Source: Galeopsis tetrahit
Lineage: Eukaryota; Streptophyta; Magnoliopsida; Lamiales; Lamiaceae
Direction of reading: 5' to 3'
Length of the DNA: 64,000 nucleotides
NCBI GenBank assembly: GCA_963675135.1
Contig: OY776128.1
Span: 71,182,670 to 71,246,669, forward strand
Under the pieces are notes generated by a model, which ran no database searches, was not told the origin of the DNA, and saw nothing but the letters and a program-made list of their open reading frames with translations. The position numbers and the translations under genes were made by a program. The first letter of the stretch is position 1; each line of letters begins with the position of its first letter. Shown here piece by piece: positions 44,692 through 57,833 of the stretch.

Positions 44692-46379
44692 ATATTTATT
44701 TTAAATATCTTTTGTAAATCAAACATTGTTTGCATTCAAATTTTGTAGGTAATGAAATTTGACCAGATACAATTTTTTATTTAATTTTTTTTTTTTTGCA
44801 AATTGTCGTAATAATATATTTTGTATGTGTAGCTTCATTAGATTGTATAAATATTACTCACATTAAATATATTAAAAACATGAAAGATTAATATAAAGTA
44901 TTAAAATGGAGAAGCTTTTTTTTTTTTTTTTTAATACAGGAATGAAAGATTAATATATTAAGAACATGAATGAAAATAGTTAGATTAAGAAATAATTTAA
45001 AGAAATACGGAGTATTTGTTTCTATATTTATTTATGAATAAAATTGTTGAATTATGATATAATTAATTATTTCTTTAATTTGTACATTCTAATTATACTT
45101 GAGTTTGACCTACAAATGAATTCTACACCTAATATATACAGGATATAATAGATAGAGATATATAATGATTTTACATATTTTTAAATATATTTTAACCTAT
45201 TTTCAAGGGATCTAATCTAATACTACAATTTTTTTTAAAATTGCGGCGTATTTTTTAAAAAATAAATAAATAATATATTACTTTTTATTTTTGAAGGTAT
45301 ATATTACGTATTTTTAAGAAGCAAAATTTAGGCAACATTAAAAATTTATCCTTTCTAAATTGGTTTACTAAGTCAAAATAATTCTTCTTTTCGCATTTTG
45401 TAACCAACCCTGGGTAATTTTTTTTTTTTTTAATTAGTTGTCTATATTTAAGCTTTTTGTTGGGGTGTAAAATAATATTTCAAGTGGGTCGTGTCGTGTT
45501 AGTCAACAATTTAAAATTTGAATTTATTTCTATTAAATCTGGTAAGTTTTATATTCTTTGCATATTTATCAAAAGCACAATTTCGGAACTGGACCGGTCC
45601 AATCGGTTCAACCGTGAACCGGTCACGGAATCGGTCCGAAAAGAATCTAAAAACGTTTTAATTTTCGGTCAAAATATAAAAACACGAGTCAAAAAGTTCA
45701 TATTTACATATCCCTATAATTTTTTTAATTACTTTAAATATATTAAAAAATAAAAGTGACCGGGAAGATTGATGAGAAACGTGAAAATGTGTATCTTTCC
45801 ATTTTAACATGCAATTCAGCATCTTGAATGAAATTTCACTAATAGCAGCAAAATAAATTAATATTCAGTCAAATCAAATTAATTAGAGTAATTATTCACT
45901 TTCATCCATTTTTTCGATTTTTTATTCTACATCTAAAGATTAAGATGATTTTGCAACTCTCTTGAAGAGATCTAAGGTTTTAATACCCTGATAAATTTGT
46001 TGAATTAGGACATAATTAATTATTACTTAATTTATGAGTTTTAAAAATCGTGTATATATATTATAAATATAAATTTAATTATACATAGATATTTAAATAT
46101 CCTAAATAAAACATAATTTTAGGTAATTTTAGGACCGCCTATGTTCTAAAAATATCTTATTAACAAATCAATTTTCAATATTCAAATTTTAATTTGGTAA
46201 AATATCTTTATATCATATATTTGCAAACATTTTAACAGAGTGTAAAATGATTGGTCTATCCAATCTATTTTTTTTTTCAAATTTCTCCATTTCAAAATCT
46301 ATTTTTTCTCATTAATTTCACATTTTATTAATTAATTTATCCCATAATTTTAAACTTAAATACGCATTTTTTAATATTA
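44692..46379. other. AT-rich intergenic stretch
   Basis: Poly-T/A tracts, a GGACCGGTCC-rich patch at 45593-45645 and T-rich sequence similar to 30010-30130 are present. No gene is supported. Confidence 0.5.
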
Positions 46380-46429
46380 ATGCGCGATAGGTTTTTTAAA
46401 ATCTCTCTATTTCAAAATATCTCTTTTCT

Positions 46430-47200
46430 TATTCATTCCACTTATAAATATATAATTTCTATTACTCACAAATTAATTCTCAATTTTTATTCTACATTTT
46501 CTTTTTCGCCGATCTGCCATGACTGGTGGCCGATCGTGGTGTCGATCTCACCTATGGTGATGGACAATAATACCGTGAATATGTCCAGTATAGTTACTCA
46601 ACTTTTAGTTCTTTTACTATTTGTGTTCTTTCTCCTGTTTAACCTTTATTTTATTTTATAGATTCTTTTAAGGTATTTATTTGATTTTTGCAGATTCTTT
46701 TAATGTATTTATAGATTCTTTTAATTTATTTATTTATATTTTTTTAAATTTTTTAAGAACTCTCTTTTTTTTTTCTTTTTTCCAAATTTCTATATTTTGA
46801 TTTTTTCCTCATCGGCAATCCTCGAGAACGGGATCGACTTTTCTGCCAATTTTTATCCTACATTTTTTTTCACCGATAGCCATGGCTGGTGGCCGATTTT
46901 TGAATTGTGGCGTATGTCGATCTCACCTATGGTGATGGACAATAATACCGTGAATATGTCCAGTATAGTTACTCAACTTTTAGTTCTTTTACTCTTTGTG
47001 TTTTTTCTCCTGTTTAACCTTTATTTTGTTTTATAGATTATTTTAAGGTATTTATTTGATTTTTGCAGATTCTTTTAATGTATTTATAGATTCTTTTAAT
47101 TAATTTATTTAATTTTTTAAGAACTCTCTTTTTTTTTTCTTTTTTCCAAATTTCTATATTTTGATTTTTTCCTCATCGACAATCCTCGAGAACGGGATCG
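46430..47200. repeat. Tandem duplication (~375-bp period) carrying a shared short open frame
   Basis: Two copies share gatctcacctatggtgatgg at 46544 and 46919, then the same 100-base sequence. In both, a plus-strand open frame reads SPMVMDNNTVNMSSIVTQLL before running into T-rich sequence. Partial further copies of the right half (cctcgagaacgggatcgact) lie near 46820, 47186, 50540 and 50690. The ATG-rich open frames lack any motif I know. They may be remnants of an exon copied by a transposon. Confidence 0.55.
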
Positions 47201-49231
47201 ACTTTTTTGCCGATTGTTTTTTATATTGAGTTTTTATATCTAATCATCTTTTATTTTCAGTTTTTTTTAACAGTTTTGTTTATTTATTTATTTTATTTTT
47301 TAGAATTACACTTTTTCTTTTCTTACCACCATCAATTTCTTTTATTATGTATTTTTGTATATTTTTTTAATTTGATATATAGTTTAGTTTTTTTTTTTAT
47401 TTGGTATGATTTTAGAGGATGGTAAAGATTATAATTTATTAGATGAATATCTTGAAAGTTTGAAAATTTCTATTAGAAGATGGATAATTTTTTTTAAAGA
47501 TATTTTGAAGGTTGGAAGATTTGTATTAAATTATTTTTATATTATTTATTTTAATATCTTTATAAATCTATAAATTCTCATTTACATTTTTTTTTAAGAA
47601 TTTTATTTATTTGACATATGTTGTCACAATCTCTCTTTTCAAATCACTCAATTTCAAAATCTCTTCATTCTCATTAATTTGACTTTATCTTTTAATCTCA
47701 ATCCTTCATTTTAAGTTGGTTATAAACTAAAGGTCATTTTACTACTAGTTTTTTCTAATAAAACCTACACACCTTCCAAATTTTTAAAAAATTCCTAAAT
47801 AATAGGTATTCTAATTAATGCGTTTCACTTGCTTAGCTTCGAGAATTCTGCAGAATATTGATTTTGTTCCAGCGATTGTTCATCGTTATCTGCATTTTCC
47901 GGCGACTAGTACTTCGATTCTGCAGAATCTTATGTATGCACAATATATATGCACGGAATTGTGCATAAAATACGTTGTTCATACATTTGATAAGTAGCAA
48001 ACAAAAGGGTTGAAAAAGTAAATAATCATCCAAGTTTACATAAGAATACTCAATAAAATATAGCATTAACTAAATCTTATATAAAGTTCTCCATCACCCC
48101 AAACTTCTCGAGCACGATCCGGACAATGCACGAAGATTTGCATATGTATCCGGTATGCCTGTGGGTATGCACACTACATATGCACGGATATGTGCATAGA
48201 ACGTTGTTCGTACATTTGATAGGTAGAAAATAAAGGGTTGAACAGTAATTTATCATCCAAGTTTACATAAGAAAACTCAATAAAATATAGCATTACACTT
48301 AATCTTATATGAAGTTCTCCATCACCCCAAACTTCTGTAGCCCAATCCACAAAATGCATAGGGAGTTGAATATGTACACGGTATGCATAATCGGTGGCTA
48401 CTACATATGCATTGTAATAGGCATATATTTAGAGGACGCATATTTGTTATTTCAGCCAACAAATTTGCAAAGGATGACGATTCAGTCAATCGAATCAACT
48501 TGTTCTTCCCATTGAAATCAACCTTGCAGAAAATTATATAATCCATTTGAATCCTGGACGATATCGACAGTCTGTCCAATGCAAATATATTCGAAAAATA
48601 ATTAATTGATGTACCAGAATACCTAATCTACAGTGCAAGAACTAAAAATCATAATAATAAATTTACGATGTCAAATGCGATATGAATTGTGTAGTAACAA
48701 TAATGACTGCATATGATTAAGGAATTCAATGATTGGCTTCAGGATATGAACAATAATCGAACGATAAAAAAACAATAGACAAGTATTGGAGACGTACCAG
48801 AATCTGGATCTATTGAAAAATGCAGTTCCTAATTCTGATTTCAATGCATAATCGAAAATGACAAATTGAAATCGAAATTGATAATCCAATTTGGGAAATA
48901 TCTTAGTCTGATTTCATTGCATATCCGAATCTCGTAAATTGAAATTGAAGATGGAATTTGAGAAATTTCCTTAATTTGATTTAAGCGCATAACAAGAAAC
49001 TTCGGTTTTAATTTTCGAATTTGAAAAGTCAGAAACTTTCTGGTAATCAAGACTAAATTCCAGGAATTCATTTCAAAATTCATATTAGTTTAAATTACGA
49101 ATTTTTTTAAAAAAATTATTTTAAGGGTATTATGGGTAATTTATCTTTGATTTGTCTCTATTAGAAAACTATTGAAGTTGGTGTCTCTATTTGCTTAAGG
49201 GGTGTTTTTAAGTTTTAATCTCAACCATAAA
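47201..49231. other. T-rich spacer with a 228-bp tandem duplication
   Basis: Copies at about 47945-48170 and 48173-48400 share gttctccatcaccccaaact with a 228-bp period. Flanking minus-strand open frames (47833-48066, 48174-48359) are the two copies of one short frame and show no known domain. Nothing else is recognised. Confidence 0.5.
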
Positions 49232-49240
49232 TTCTTATTT

Positions 49241-50286
49241 GGGATAATATCAATTTTGGTCACCCAAGTTTACTTCTTTTCTTATTTAGTCACCCACATT
49301 TAGTCACTATCAAAATTGGTCACCCAGTTATTATATTCTATCAAAATTGATGAGTTAATCTGTCATTCACTAACGAAGGAAGAGTTTTGAGCTCAAATTT
49401 CTCAAAACCTAGGTTAAAAAAATTTCATGCTTCTTTTTAGAACTAACGAAACAAACCAGAAACAAGAATGAAACATGAAATTCCCATTAAAGAATGTCAG
49501 TCAATCACAACAATTACCAATATGTAGAACGTACATTTACAAAAATTACCAATATGTAGAACGTAATTCAATCAATCTATTGTTGGTTTACCTTTTATTT
49601 TACAGATAATCAGGAAATGAGAAACTCAAGAGATAGAAGCTTATATCAATCCATTTTAAATGCCCAATTGTTTGACTAACATTTCAAGAAATCTAAACCA
49701 GGAATTGAAAAAGGAATTGCTCAAAAAAAAAAAAAAAAAACTACAAAGAACACAATGTCTGACAATATAATTCACTCCTCCTTTCACAATAATTGAACTA
49801 TGTACCATTGATGATTGCACAACCCATAAAATAAGAGTCTCATAACATTACAAAAATTATAAAATGAGATTGTAAACCTCACATTTGATTCACTGTGATT
49901 ATTTATTTTTCTACTATATTTGAGTTTCTCATTTTCTGTAAAATAAAGTTCTAAAGATGCATGAGAATTCCTTTCTGACCTAACAGATAAATATAATGAA
50001 AATTTCTTCTAACTTTTGAGATCAATATAATAAAATAATTTAGTCATAAAAAACATAAATATTAAATTGAAATAAGAAATACATATGGTAAAAGTATATA
50101 TGGGTAATTTTTACTACTGGGTTTGTTTCATTAGTTCTGATGCATAGGTTTTGAGAAATTTTGCGCTCTTTCTCAGTTAGTTAATGACAGATTAATAAGT
50201 GAGTGACCAATTTTGATAGTGATTAAATGTGGGTGACCAAATATGAAAAGAGGTAAACTTTGAGTGATCAAAAGTGATATTTTCCC
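49241..50286. mobile_element. Non-autonomous MULE (Mutator-like) with long inverted ends
   Basis: The element starts gggataatatcaattttg, and its inverted right end starts gggaaaatatcacttttg. The inverted arms extend for roughly 190-220 bp. The 9-bp duplication ttcttattt stands at 49232-49240 and 50287-50295, the size typical of Mutator. The interior holds no transposase. Confidence 0.88.
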
Positions 50287-50295
50287 TTCTTATTT

Positions 50296-52808
50296 TCACT
50301 CCTATATAAAAGTCATTTCTATTTATTTTCATTTCATTGTCTAATCTAAATATAATTTGATAATTTTTCAGCATATTTTAATCTAGAATTTACGCTCTTT
50401 TTTTTTTCTTTTTTCCAAATTTTATATTTTGATTTTTTTGCATCCGATTGTTATTTATATTGAGTTTCTATATCTAATCATCTTTTATTTTCAGTGTTTT
50501 TTAACAATTTATATTACTGGACAATTTTTCCTCATAAGGCAGTCCTCGAGAACCGGATCGACTTTTTTACCGATTGTTTTTTATATTGAGTTTTTATATC
50601 TAATCATCTTTTATTTTCAGTTTTTTTTAACAGTTTGTATTACAATTATTGGACAATTCTTCCTCATAGGCATCACTCTTTGAATACTCGAGAACGGGAT
50701 CGACGGCGGGTTTGTCTTCGTTGGCAATGCCGCGATGGTGGTGCGTGACGATGGCCCCTCTGAGGATCTGAATTAGTTGTGGTTCTGCGGCTTGACATTG
50801 CTAGGAAGATACACATAAAATGAGAAGGGCCCTGAATTGTTTTATTCTATAATTTTTAATTAAAATTAATTTATTGTATAATTGACGGATTTACTATGAC
50901 ATTAGAATTCGTATTTTTTCAGTAATTTCTTTAATCTTAAAAATTGAATTTATCAATTTATCTTATATTAGGAAATCTCTCAATAAATTTTAAATTTTTA
51001 AAATTTAAAATTTAATTAATGTCAAACAAACATTCACGGGGCTACTGTATTTAGGATTCTCCTTCCACACAAACTCTAAATTTTGTACTATATTTTAATG
51101 TTGTTCTACACTTATTTATCAGATAAATTTTTAAATTTACTTTAATCATGCCATAAACTTTAGTAATTGCATATTTAAACATTCTATCGTATACACAATG
51201 AAAAACTAAAATTTTTAAATTAAAGAAGTTGAAATTTCTAATAAATCTAATATTTCCTTTATATAACTATACACTTTAAGGAAATCGAATTTTACGTAAA
51301 AATTAAACTATTGTTTTTCGTTTAATCTAAAATTTTGAATTTCCTTATTTGAAGGGCTACATTTAATTAAATTTAGATCATTCATAATCTATTCAATTAA
51401 ATTTCACTATTTTAGACTATTCTTTACCTGGAGTATAATACATCTTACATAAATTATTCGATAATTTAAATTTCCTTGGACTAGCCCAGAAAATATCTTT
51501 GACTATAGTAACCTAATAATTTAATAAAAATATAATTTACTTAATATTTAAATTCGATATCCTTAAACTAAGCAGCTAACCTAAAAATTGTTTCAAACAA
51601 TATTTTTTACTATCAAAGTTACTGAATTTGTTAATTTCCTTAAATTTTGAAATTCCATAAAATAAATTCCAAAAATTTGTTCAAATCATATAACTGTACA
51701 CTTTAATATAAAATTTGATTTAGAAATCTAAAATAATTTAATGCTTACTTAAATTACTTAAGTTAGATTTCGATCCACGTAGAAATTCAATTTTCATTAA
51801 TAAATAATTACATTTAATTAAATTTAGGTCTTCTATAATTTATACTCCGTACTTCATTTTATCAAATTCCACTTTCAAATTCTTTTGTATTTAGTTTCTA
51901 TAATTACACTAGATGATTAGATATAATTTGTATTTAGTTTTTATATCTAATCATCTTTTAAATTTGAAAGTAGAATTTTTTGTTTGGACTATCTTCAACA
52001 CTATTGAAGACAGTTTTGTTAGAATTAGCTTCAACATCATTCAATATAATTTTTTTTTATTTACTTTTAGGTGTTGTAACGATTAATATTCCTTTTTTTT
52101 TATATAAATAAATCAATATTCATAGCATATAATTTTATTATTTGATTCTTTATTTTATTTCTCATTCAATATCATGAAATTGAAATCTATAATATTTATT
52201 AATTAATATTTTATCCTTAATTTTCGTTAAATAATAATTCTCTACGACTCTAGGTATAGATAGGACACAATATTACGTGGAAGTAAAATTATATTCTCCA
52301 CATAAATAGGAAATAAAATTTAAAATGAAACAACCTAAACAAGAAATAAAATTATTATATTCTCCATATAAATACAATATCCTATTCTTAAACAATATTC
52401 TCCGTATAAATAGGAAACAAAATTATCTTTTATCTTTATATCATATCCTTATGCGAAGGATTAAAAAAAATCCTAATAAGAAATTCATGTGTAGTTTTTT
52501 TTTAAAAGTCTATAACAAATTTCACTTTCAAATTCCTCTTTTAAATATTTAAATTTAAAATTAACATTAATATGAAAATTTGAGAATATCGTTGGATGGA
52601 GAAGGAGTTAGTTATGCTACTATATTGCTATAACATATTTTTTTTTTATCTTTTAATATAATAATGAATTTATAAATCTATATATGTTTTAAAAATAATT
52701 TTTAAATTAATAAATTAAAATTAAAATAAATTATAAATTTATTTCAACCTGCGTAATACGCGGGTCTTGCACTATTATATATATATAGAGAGAGTAATGT
52801 CTGTTATA
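50296..52808. other. AT-rich spacer with dispersed repeats and a Helitron-like terminus
   Basis: Two partial copies of the 47115-47280 sequence lie at 50390-50640. A 16-bp inverted repeat (agatgattagatataa and its mirror) lies at 51911-51956. A hairpin with a Helitron-like look lies at 52748-52764. No gene is supported. Confidence 0.45.
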
Positions 52809-53306
52809 TTATGTATAATTTTTTAGCCGTTATTTTCTAAAATATTTTAGAAAGATTTAATTTATCATAGATTAGAAAATTCACTTGTATATATTTATTT
52901 GATTCTTCTAGCTAGATATATAATTACAAAATAACAATTAATTTGAAACAATTATTTTTTTAAACCAAATGTTGAAATGCGAATTAATTAAAATGCAAAG
53001 AAGAAACAAATAAACATAAATAAATAAATAAATAAATAGAAGATCGAAAACTATGAAATTAAAGAATTAATAATTATTTTATGCCGTTTTTCAATTCAGG
53101 ATCAATTATAGATCATACCCTCGTGCTGACATCTTCAATTCATCAATTCAGAAGGAGGAGTGATTTCTTCAGGAGGAGGAGTGATTTTCGGCAACATAAG
53201 GAAGGCTGTCTCTTTAGGGTTTTTTTTATAAGTGTTAGGAAAACCCTAAAAGCTAGGTCAGTTCAATCTATAAAAATGTAGTCCATTATCCCGTCTAATT
53301 TGAATT
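52809..53306. repeat. Segmental duplication, copy 3 (left part)
   Basis: It aligns with 26597-27050 (for example ttagccgttattttctaaaa) and continues at 58034 after the Copia insertion. It includes an extra ~100 bp with two aggaggagtgattt units. No gene is supported. Confidence 0.7.
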
Positions 53307-53311
53307 AGGAG

Positions 53312-53495
53312 TATTAGGCATATATAAATATATTAACAGATATTATATATATCTTGTATAATATATTTTATATATCTTGTAAATCTTTATTTCCTTAAAA
53401 TTAGAGATATATAGTAGATATATAAATACTCCTCTCATGTATTCTTTACAATTATTCAATGAAAATATAATTTCATAAATCATTGTTTCTCTATA
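53312..53495 (+). repeat. 5' LTR of the small Copia element
   Basis: Starts tattaggcat and ends tctctata, not TG...CA. A TATATAAATA promoter motif lies at about 53419-53428. Confidence 0.9.
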
Positions 53496-53508
53496 TGGTA
53501 TCAACGAG
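53496..53508 (+). promoter_or_regulatory. Primer-binding site (initiator tRNA-Met type)
   Basis: Tggtatcaacgag begins directly at the LTR edge. It matches the usual Copia site TGGTATCAGAGC at the first nine bases. Confidence 0.8.
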
Positions 53509-54063
53509 TCTTACGGCTAACGCCTAGATCCGAAACCCACCCTCCCTCGTAGTCGTTGCTCGACATTCGACGTCGTCCAAACTCCCGACTACCACCCTAC
53601 CCGTTCGAAAACCTCCACTTATTGTACATAAATCCTATTCTTGCTTTAATTTCCAGAAATTATCAAGAACTCATCACAGCAGTACTCTTCGAAATTATTA
53701 AGAAATCTTCTTCTTGCTTTTAAATCCCAGATAATAAATCCCAGAAATCATATTCTTGCTTTAAATCCTGTTCTTTGAAACCTTTCCTATTTTGTTCTCA
53801 ATTCAACGCAATCACATACTCCACCCTCTCTCCAATCACACATTCCACCCTCTCCAATTCAAGAACTCATCACAGAAATCCAGCAACTTTTCCTATTTTG
53901 TTCTTAATTAACTGTTCACAACTAAATCAAATACCCTCTCTCCAATCACATACTCCACCGGTCCACACTCTCTCCAATTAAACACATGTCTTCCATACTT
54001 AATTTGTGAAGCCCAACCTCTGTTTCCAGGGCAGCCCTGCAACTCCACCATCCAGCACCTCCC
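53509..54063 (+). other. Leader of the small Copia element, capsid region missing
   Basis: 555 bp with no long open frame. It carries repeated pieces such as aatcacatactccaccctctc and cattcttgctttaaatc. In an intact relative the capsid part of gag would lie here; only its tail remains in the next ORF. Confidence 0.55.
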
Positions 54064-55842
54064 ATGGCCGCCTCGTCTTCTCAGCCTGAGCTACCCCTCG
54101 CGGCGCCAAACTCTTCGGCGCACGCGTCCCTATCCCTTGCTGCCCAGACTGCAGTGCGTCGCTCCGCCGCGTCGTGCCCGGCGTCGGCCATGATCGCCGG
54201 CATCTCTGTCGGCCCAAAACGACCGCCTACCACCTGTCAATGGTGTCGTGTCCAGGGGCACACCGGCCGAACATGCCCCGAACTCCGGCAGTTGCTTCTG
54301 GCACAGATCCGCAACTCACTGAGTCGACTCGGTCCCCACTCACCGAGCCGACTCAGTCCTTCCTCTGTAGGTTACAACACCCCCAACTCTGGTAATTCCA
54401 CCCCCTCGAATTTACACCCTCACCCCACTGCTCTATACACCCCAAACTCCGGTAAATACACTCCTCCGCATTTACGCACCCACCTCAATACTACATACAC
54501 CCCATCCAGTATATACACCCACCCTCCTAGTACATACACCACCTCCGCCCATTCGACTATTTCACGTACCCACTCTATTCCTTGGATTCTTGACTCCGGT
54601 GCGTCGCATCACATCACCACCAACCTCCAAAACTTATCCCTCCACTCCCCATATTCTGGCTCGGATGACGTAGTCATCGGTGATGGTAACGGTTTGCATA
54701 TCTCACATATTGGTTCCTTATCGTTTCCTCATGTTTCTATGCTAAAATTCTCAAACGTCCTTGTTGTCCCACAAATGGCCAAAAACCTTATCTCTGTTTC
54801 AACCTTGTGTCGAGATAATGATGTTAACATTATTTTTGGTTCTACTTATTTTCAAGTGCGGGATGGCAAAACGGGGACCATTCTCCTCACGGGGAGTCGC
54901 GTGGATAATCTCTACGTATGGCCGACTCGAGCATCTCTTAACCCCACAGCCTCCATCTCGGAAAAACAACCATCACCAATCTGGCATGCTCGTCTAGGTC
55001 ATCCGTCCTCCAAAATCCTTTCCCATACCTTATCCAAGTATAGCTTACCTATCACGAACTCAAAACTGCATTATTGTGATTCTTGCAACTGTATTAAAAG
55101 TCATAAACTTCATTTTTACGATTCAAGCATTATATCTAGCTCCCCTCTTGAGGTTCTTTTTTCTGATGTGTGGTCGTCCCCTGTCCTGTCAACTGAAGGC
55201 TTCAAATACTATGTCATTTTTGTTGATCACTTTAGCAAATATATATGGATTTACCCTCTAAAACGCAAATCTGATGTCCTCCCCACCTTTACATCCTTTA
55301 AAAGCATCGTAGAAAACTTCTACAACACCAAAATCAAAACCCTCTATACTGACAACGGGGGCGAATTCATTGCCCTACGATCCCTCCTTCAAACTCATGG
55401 TATATCTCATCTCACAACTCCTCCCCACACCCCTGAACACAATGGCATGTCTGAACGTCGTCACAGATATGTTGTTGATACTGCCTTAGCCCTTTTACAT
55501 CATGCCTCCATGCCCCTTACATATTGGCCTCATGCAGTTTGTGCTGCTACCTATATTATAAATCGTCTACCAAAACCCAATCTTAACATGTTGTCCTCAT
55601 ATCAATTCCTCCTAAAACAAACTCCCAACCTAGCCAAACTTAGAGTTTTTGGTTGCTTATGTTATCCTTGGCTCCGCCCCTACACTTCCCATAAATTAGA
55701 CCCTAGATCCACTCCCTGTGTCTTCATTGGTTACTCTCCTACCCAAGCTGCTTATCTTTGTCTTGATATAAAAACCAACAAAATATATACCTCTCGTCAT
55801 GTTCAATTTGTTGAAAATGTTTTTTCCTCTAGCCACTCCTAA
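54064..55842 (+). pseudogene. Small Copia element: gag tail, protease and integrase
   Basis: 592 codons. A CCHC zinc knuckle runs C58 to C71. A linker with several YTPNSG-like repeats spans about 100-150. The protease D-S-G is at 177-179. Integrase follows with an HARLGH zinc region and catalytic blocks LFSDVW, TDNGGEF and SERRHR. The capsid half of gag is absent. The frame ends at 55842 shortly after a T6 run near 55817-55823, while RT continues in another frame from about 55799, so one small indel separates them. G+C is well above that of the surroundings. Confidence 0.9.
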
Positions 55843-57826
55843 AACTGCTCCTGGTACACCCCCCAATCTGCCAGACACACCCACTGTTTTAATTTATCCA
55901 CCCCCTGCACCCACCAATACACCCCTGCCCCCTTCCCCCAATCCTGTCCCACCCACAAACCTTACGAATACACCCCCGCCCCAAAATATACCATCTCTCG
56001 ACGAGAATCCAGTCCCGCCACCACCCCCGTTACCTGCACCCCATGTTCCACTTAATACACCTCCCAGCCCAACGTCCAGCCCTGTTGCACCCCTCAGATC
56101 ACTAAGTACACCCCCATTAACTCCAAACCCTAATTCCACTATACAAACCCTTGATCTCGAGTCCCCAGATGCTCCCTCACTGCCATCCCCACCTATACAA
56201 AAACGAACTCGAATGGTCACTCGAGCCCAAAACAGTATCTTCAAACCAAATCCGAGGTATGGTCTATCTTCTACTTTATCTTCTGACACTGAACCTAGCT
56301 GCGTCTCTCAGGCATTAAAAGATGAACGATGGAGGGAGGCCATGTCATCTGAATTTAATGCCCTTCTAAAAAACGGTACTTGGGATTTAGTACCACCTGA
56401 TGATTCTACAAACATTATTGGTTCGAAGTGGGTCTTCCGCATCAAACGAAAACCAGACGGTTCCTTAGACAAGTTCAAAGCTCGACTTGTCGCCAAAGGC
56501 TTTCACCAACGCCCTGGGGTTGACTTTTCTGAAACATTTAGTCCTGTGGTCAAACCAGCAACCGTTCGAGCAGTCCTGAGTATTGCAGTCACCAAAGATT
56601 GGCCACTTCGTCAGTTCGATGTGAATAATGCTTTCCTTCACGGTTCCTTAGCTGAATCTGTATTTATGGCTCAACCACCCGGATTTGTTGACAAAACCTT
56701 CCCTACATATGTGTGCAAGTTACATAAATCCATCTATGGCCTAAAACAGGCACCTCGAACTTGGTATTTTGCTCTTCGAACCTTCTTGGAGAGTATTTGT
56801 TTCATTCACACCAAATCTGATGAGTCTCTCTTTGTATACAACAAATTCGGTATAACTGCATACTTTCTCGTGTGTGTTGATGATTTAATCCTTACAGGAA
56901 ACAACACCTTGTTCCTCACAAAAGTGGCCTCAGACCTTAGTACAAAGTTCTCTGTCAAAGACTTAGGCTCACTTTCCTATTTCCTAGGTGTGGAAGTGCT
57001 CCGTACTAAGAAAACTTGCTTTCTCTCCCAACGTAAGTATATCATTGACCTACTCACCAAATATAATATGCTCACTTCCAAACCTGTCCAAACCCCTCTC
57101 TCCACCTCTACTCATTTATCTCTTTCGGATGGAACACCGCCCACTGATATCACCCAATATCGTCAAGTTCTTGGAAGTCTCCAATACCTCCAACTTACTA
57201 GACCTGATATTGCTTTTGCTGTGCATAAATTGTCTCAATCCATGCATGCTCCCACCACAACTCATTGGGGCACTGTAAAACGCCTCCTTCGATATCTTAA
57301 TGGAACTAGAGATGTTGGAATTACCCTCCGCCCCAACCCATCTGACTCACTTCACTGCTTCACGGATGCTGATTGGGCCGGAAATGCTGATGATCGTACG
57401 TCGACAAGTGCCTATATTGTCTTTCTTGGACCAAATCCCATCTCTTGGTCTTCCAAGAAACAAAAGTCGGTTGCTCGCTCCTCCACTGAAGCAGAATATC
57501 GGGCCATTGCATCAGCTGCCTCTGAGGTACAATGGTTAAAATCTCTCTTTCAAGAACTGTGTTTTACCATTAAAACTCTCCCTGCCATCTACTGCGACAA
57601 TATTGGTGCGACGTATCTTTGCTCCAATCCGGTTTTTCACTCTCGAATGAAACACATTGCCATTGACTATCACTTCGTTCGAGATTTGATCAAAACAACT
57701 CAGTTACGTGTTTCACATGTGTCTTCCGAAGACCAACTAGCCGATGCTCTCACAAAGCCTCTTGCTCGTTCTCGTCTTCAAATGCTGATGATCAAGATTG
57801 GACTCTCCTATGGTACTCCATCTTGA
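55799..57826 (+). pseudogene. Small Copia element: reverse transcriptase-RNase H
   Basis: 675 codons with an unbroken frame. A strongly proline-rich linker covers about 15-135. RT follows with [28 protein letters not shown] and the catalytic block, here CVDD at 359-362 where Copia usually has YVDD. RNase H has DADWAG and SSTEAEY. The two catalytic aspartates are kept. The stop at 57824-57826 abuts the polypurine tract. Confidence 0.92.
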
Positions 57827-57833
57827 GGGGGCG

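Noticed and set aside
53081..53281. 66-codon open frame with Arg-rich repeats
   Set aside because: It arises from two aggaggagtgattt repeats; the corresponding part of copy 2 near 26880 does not keep the frame.
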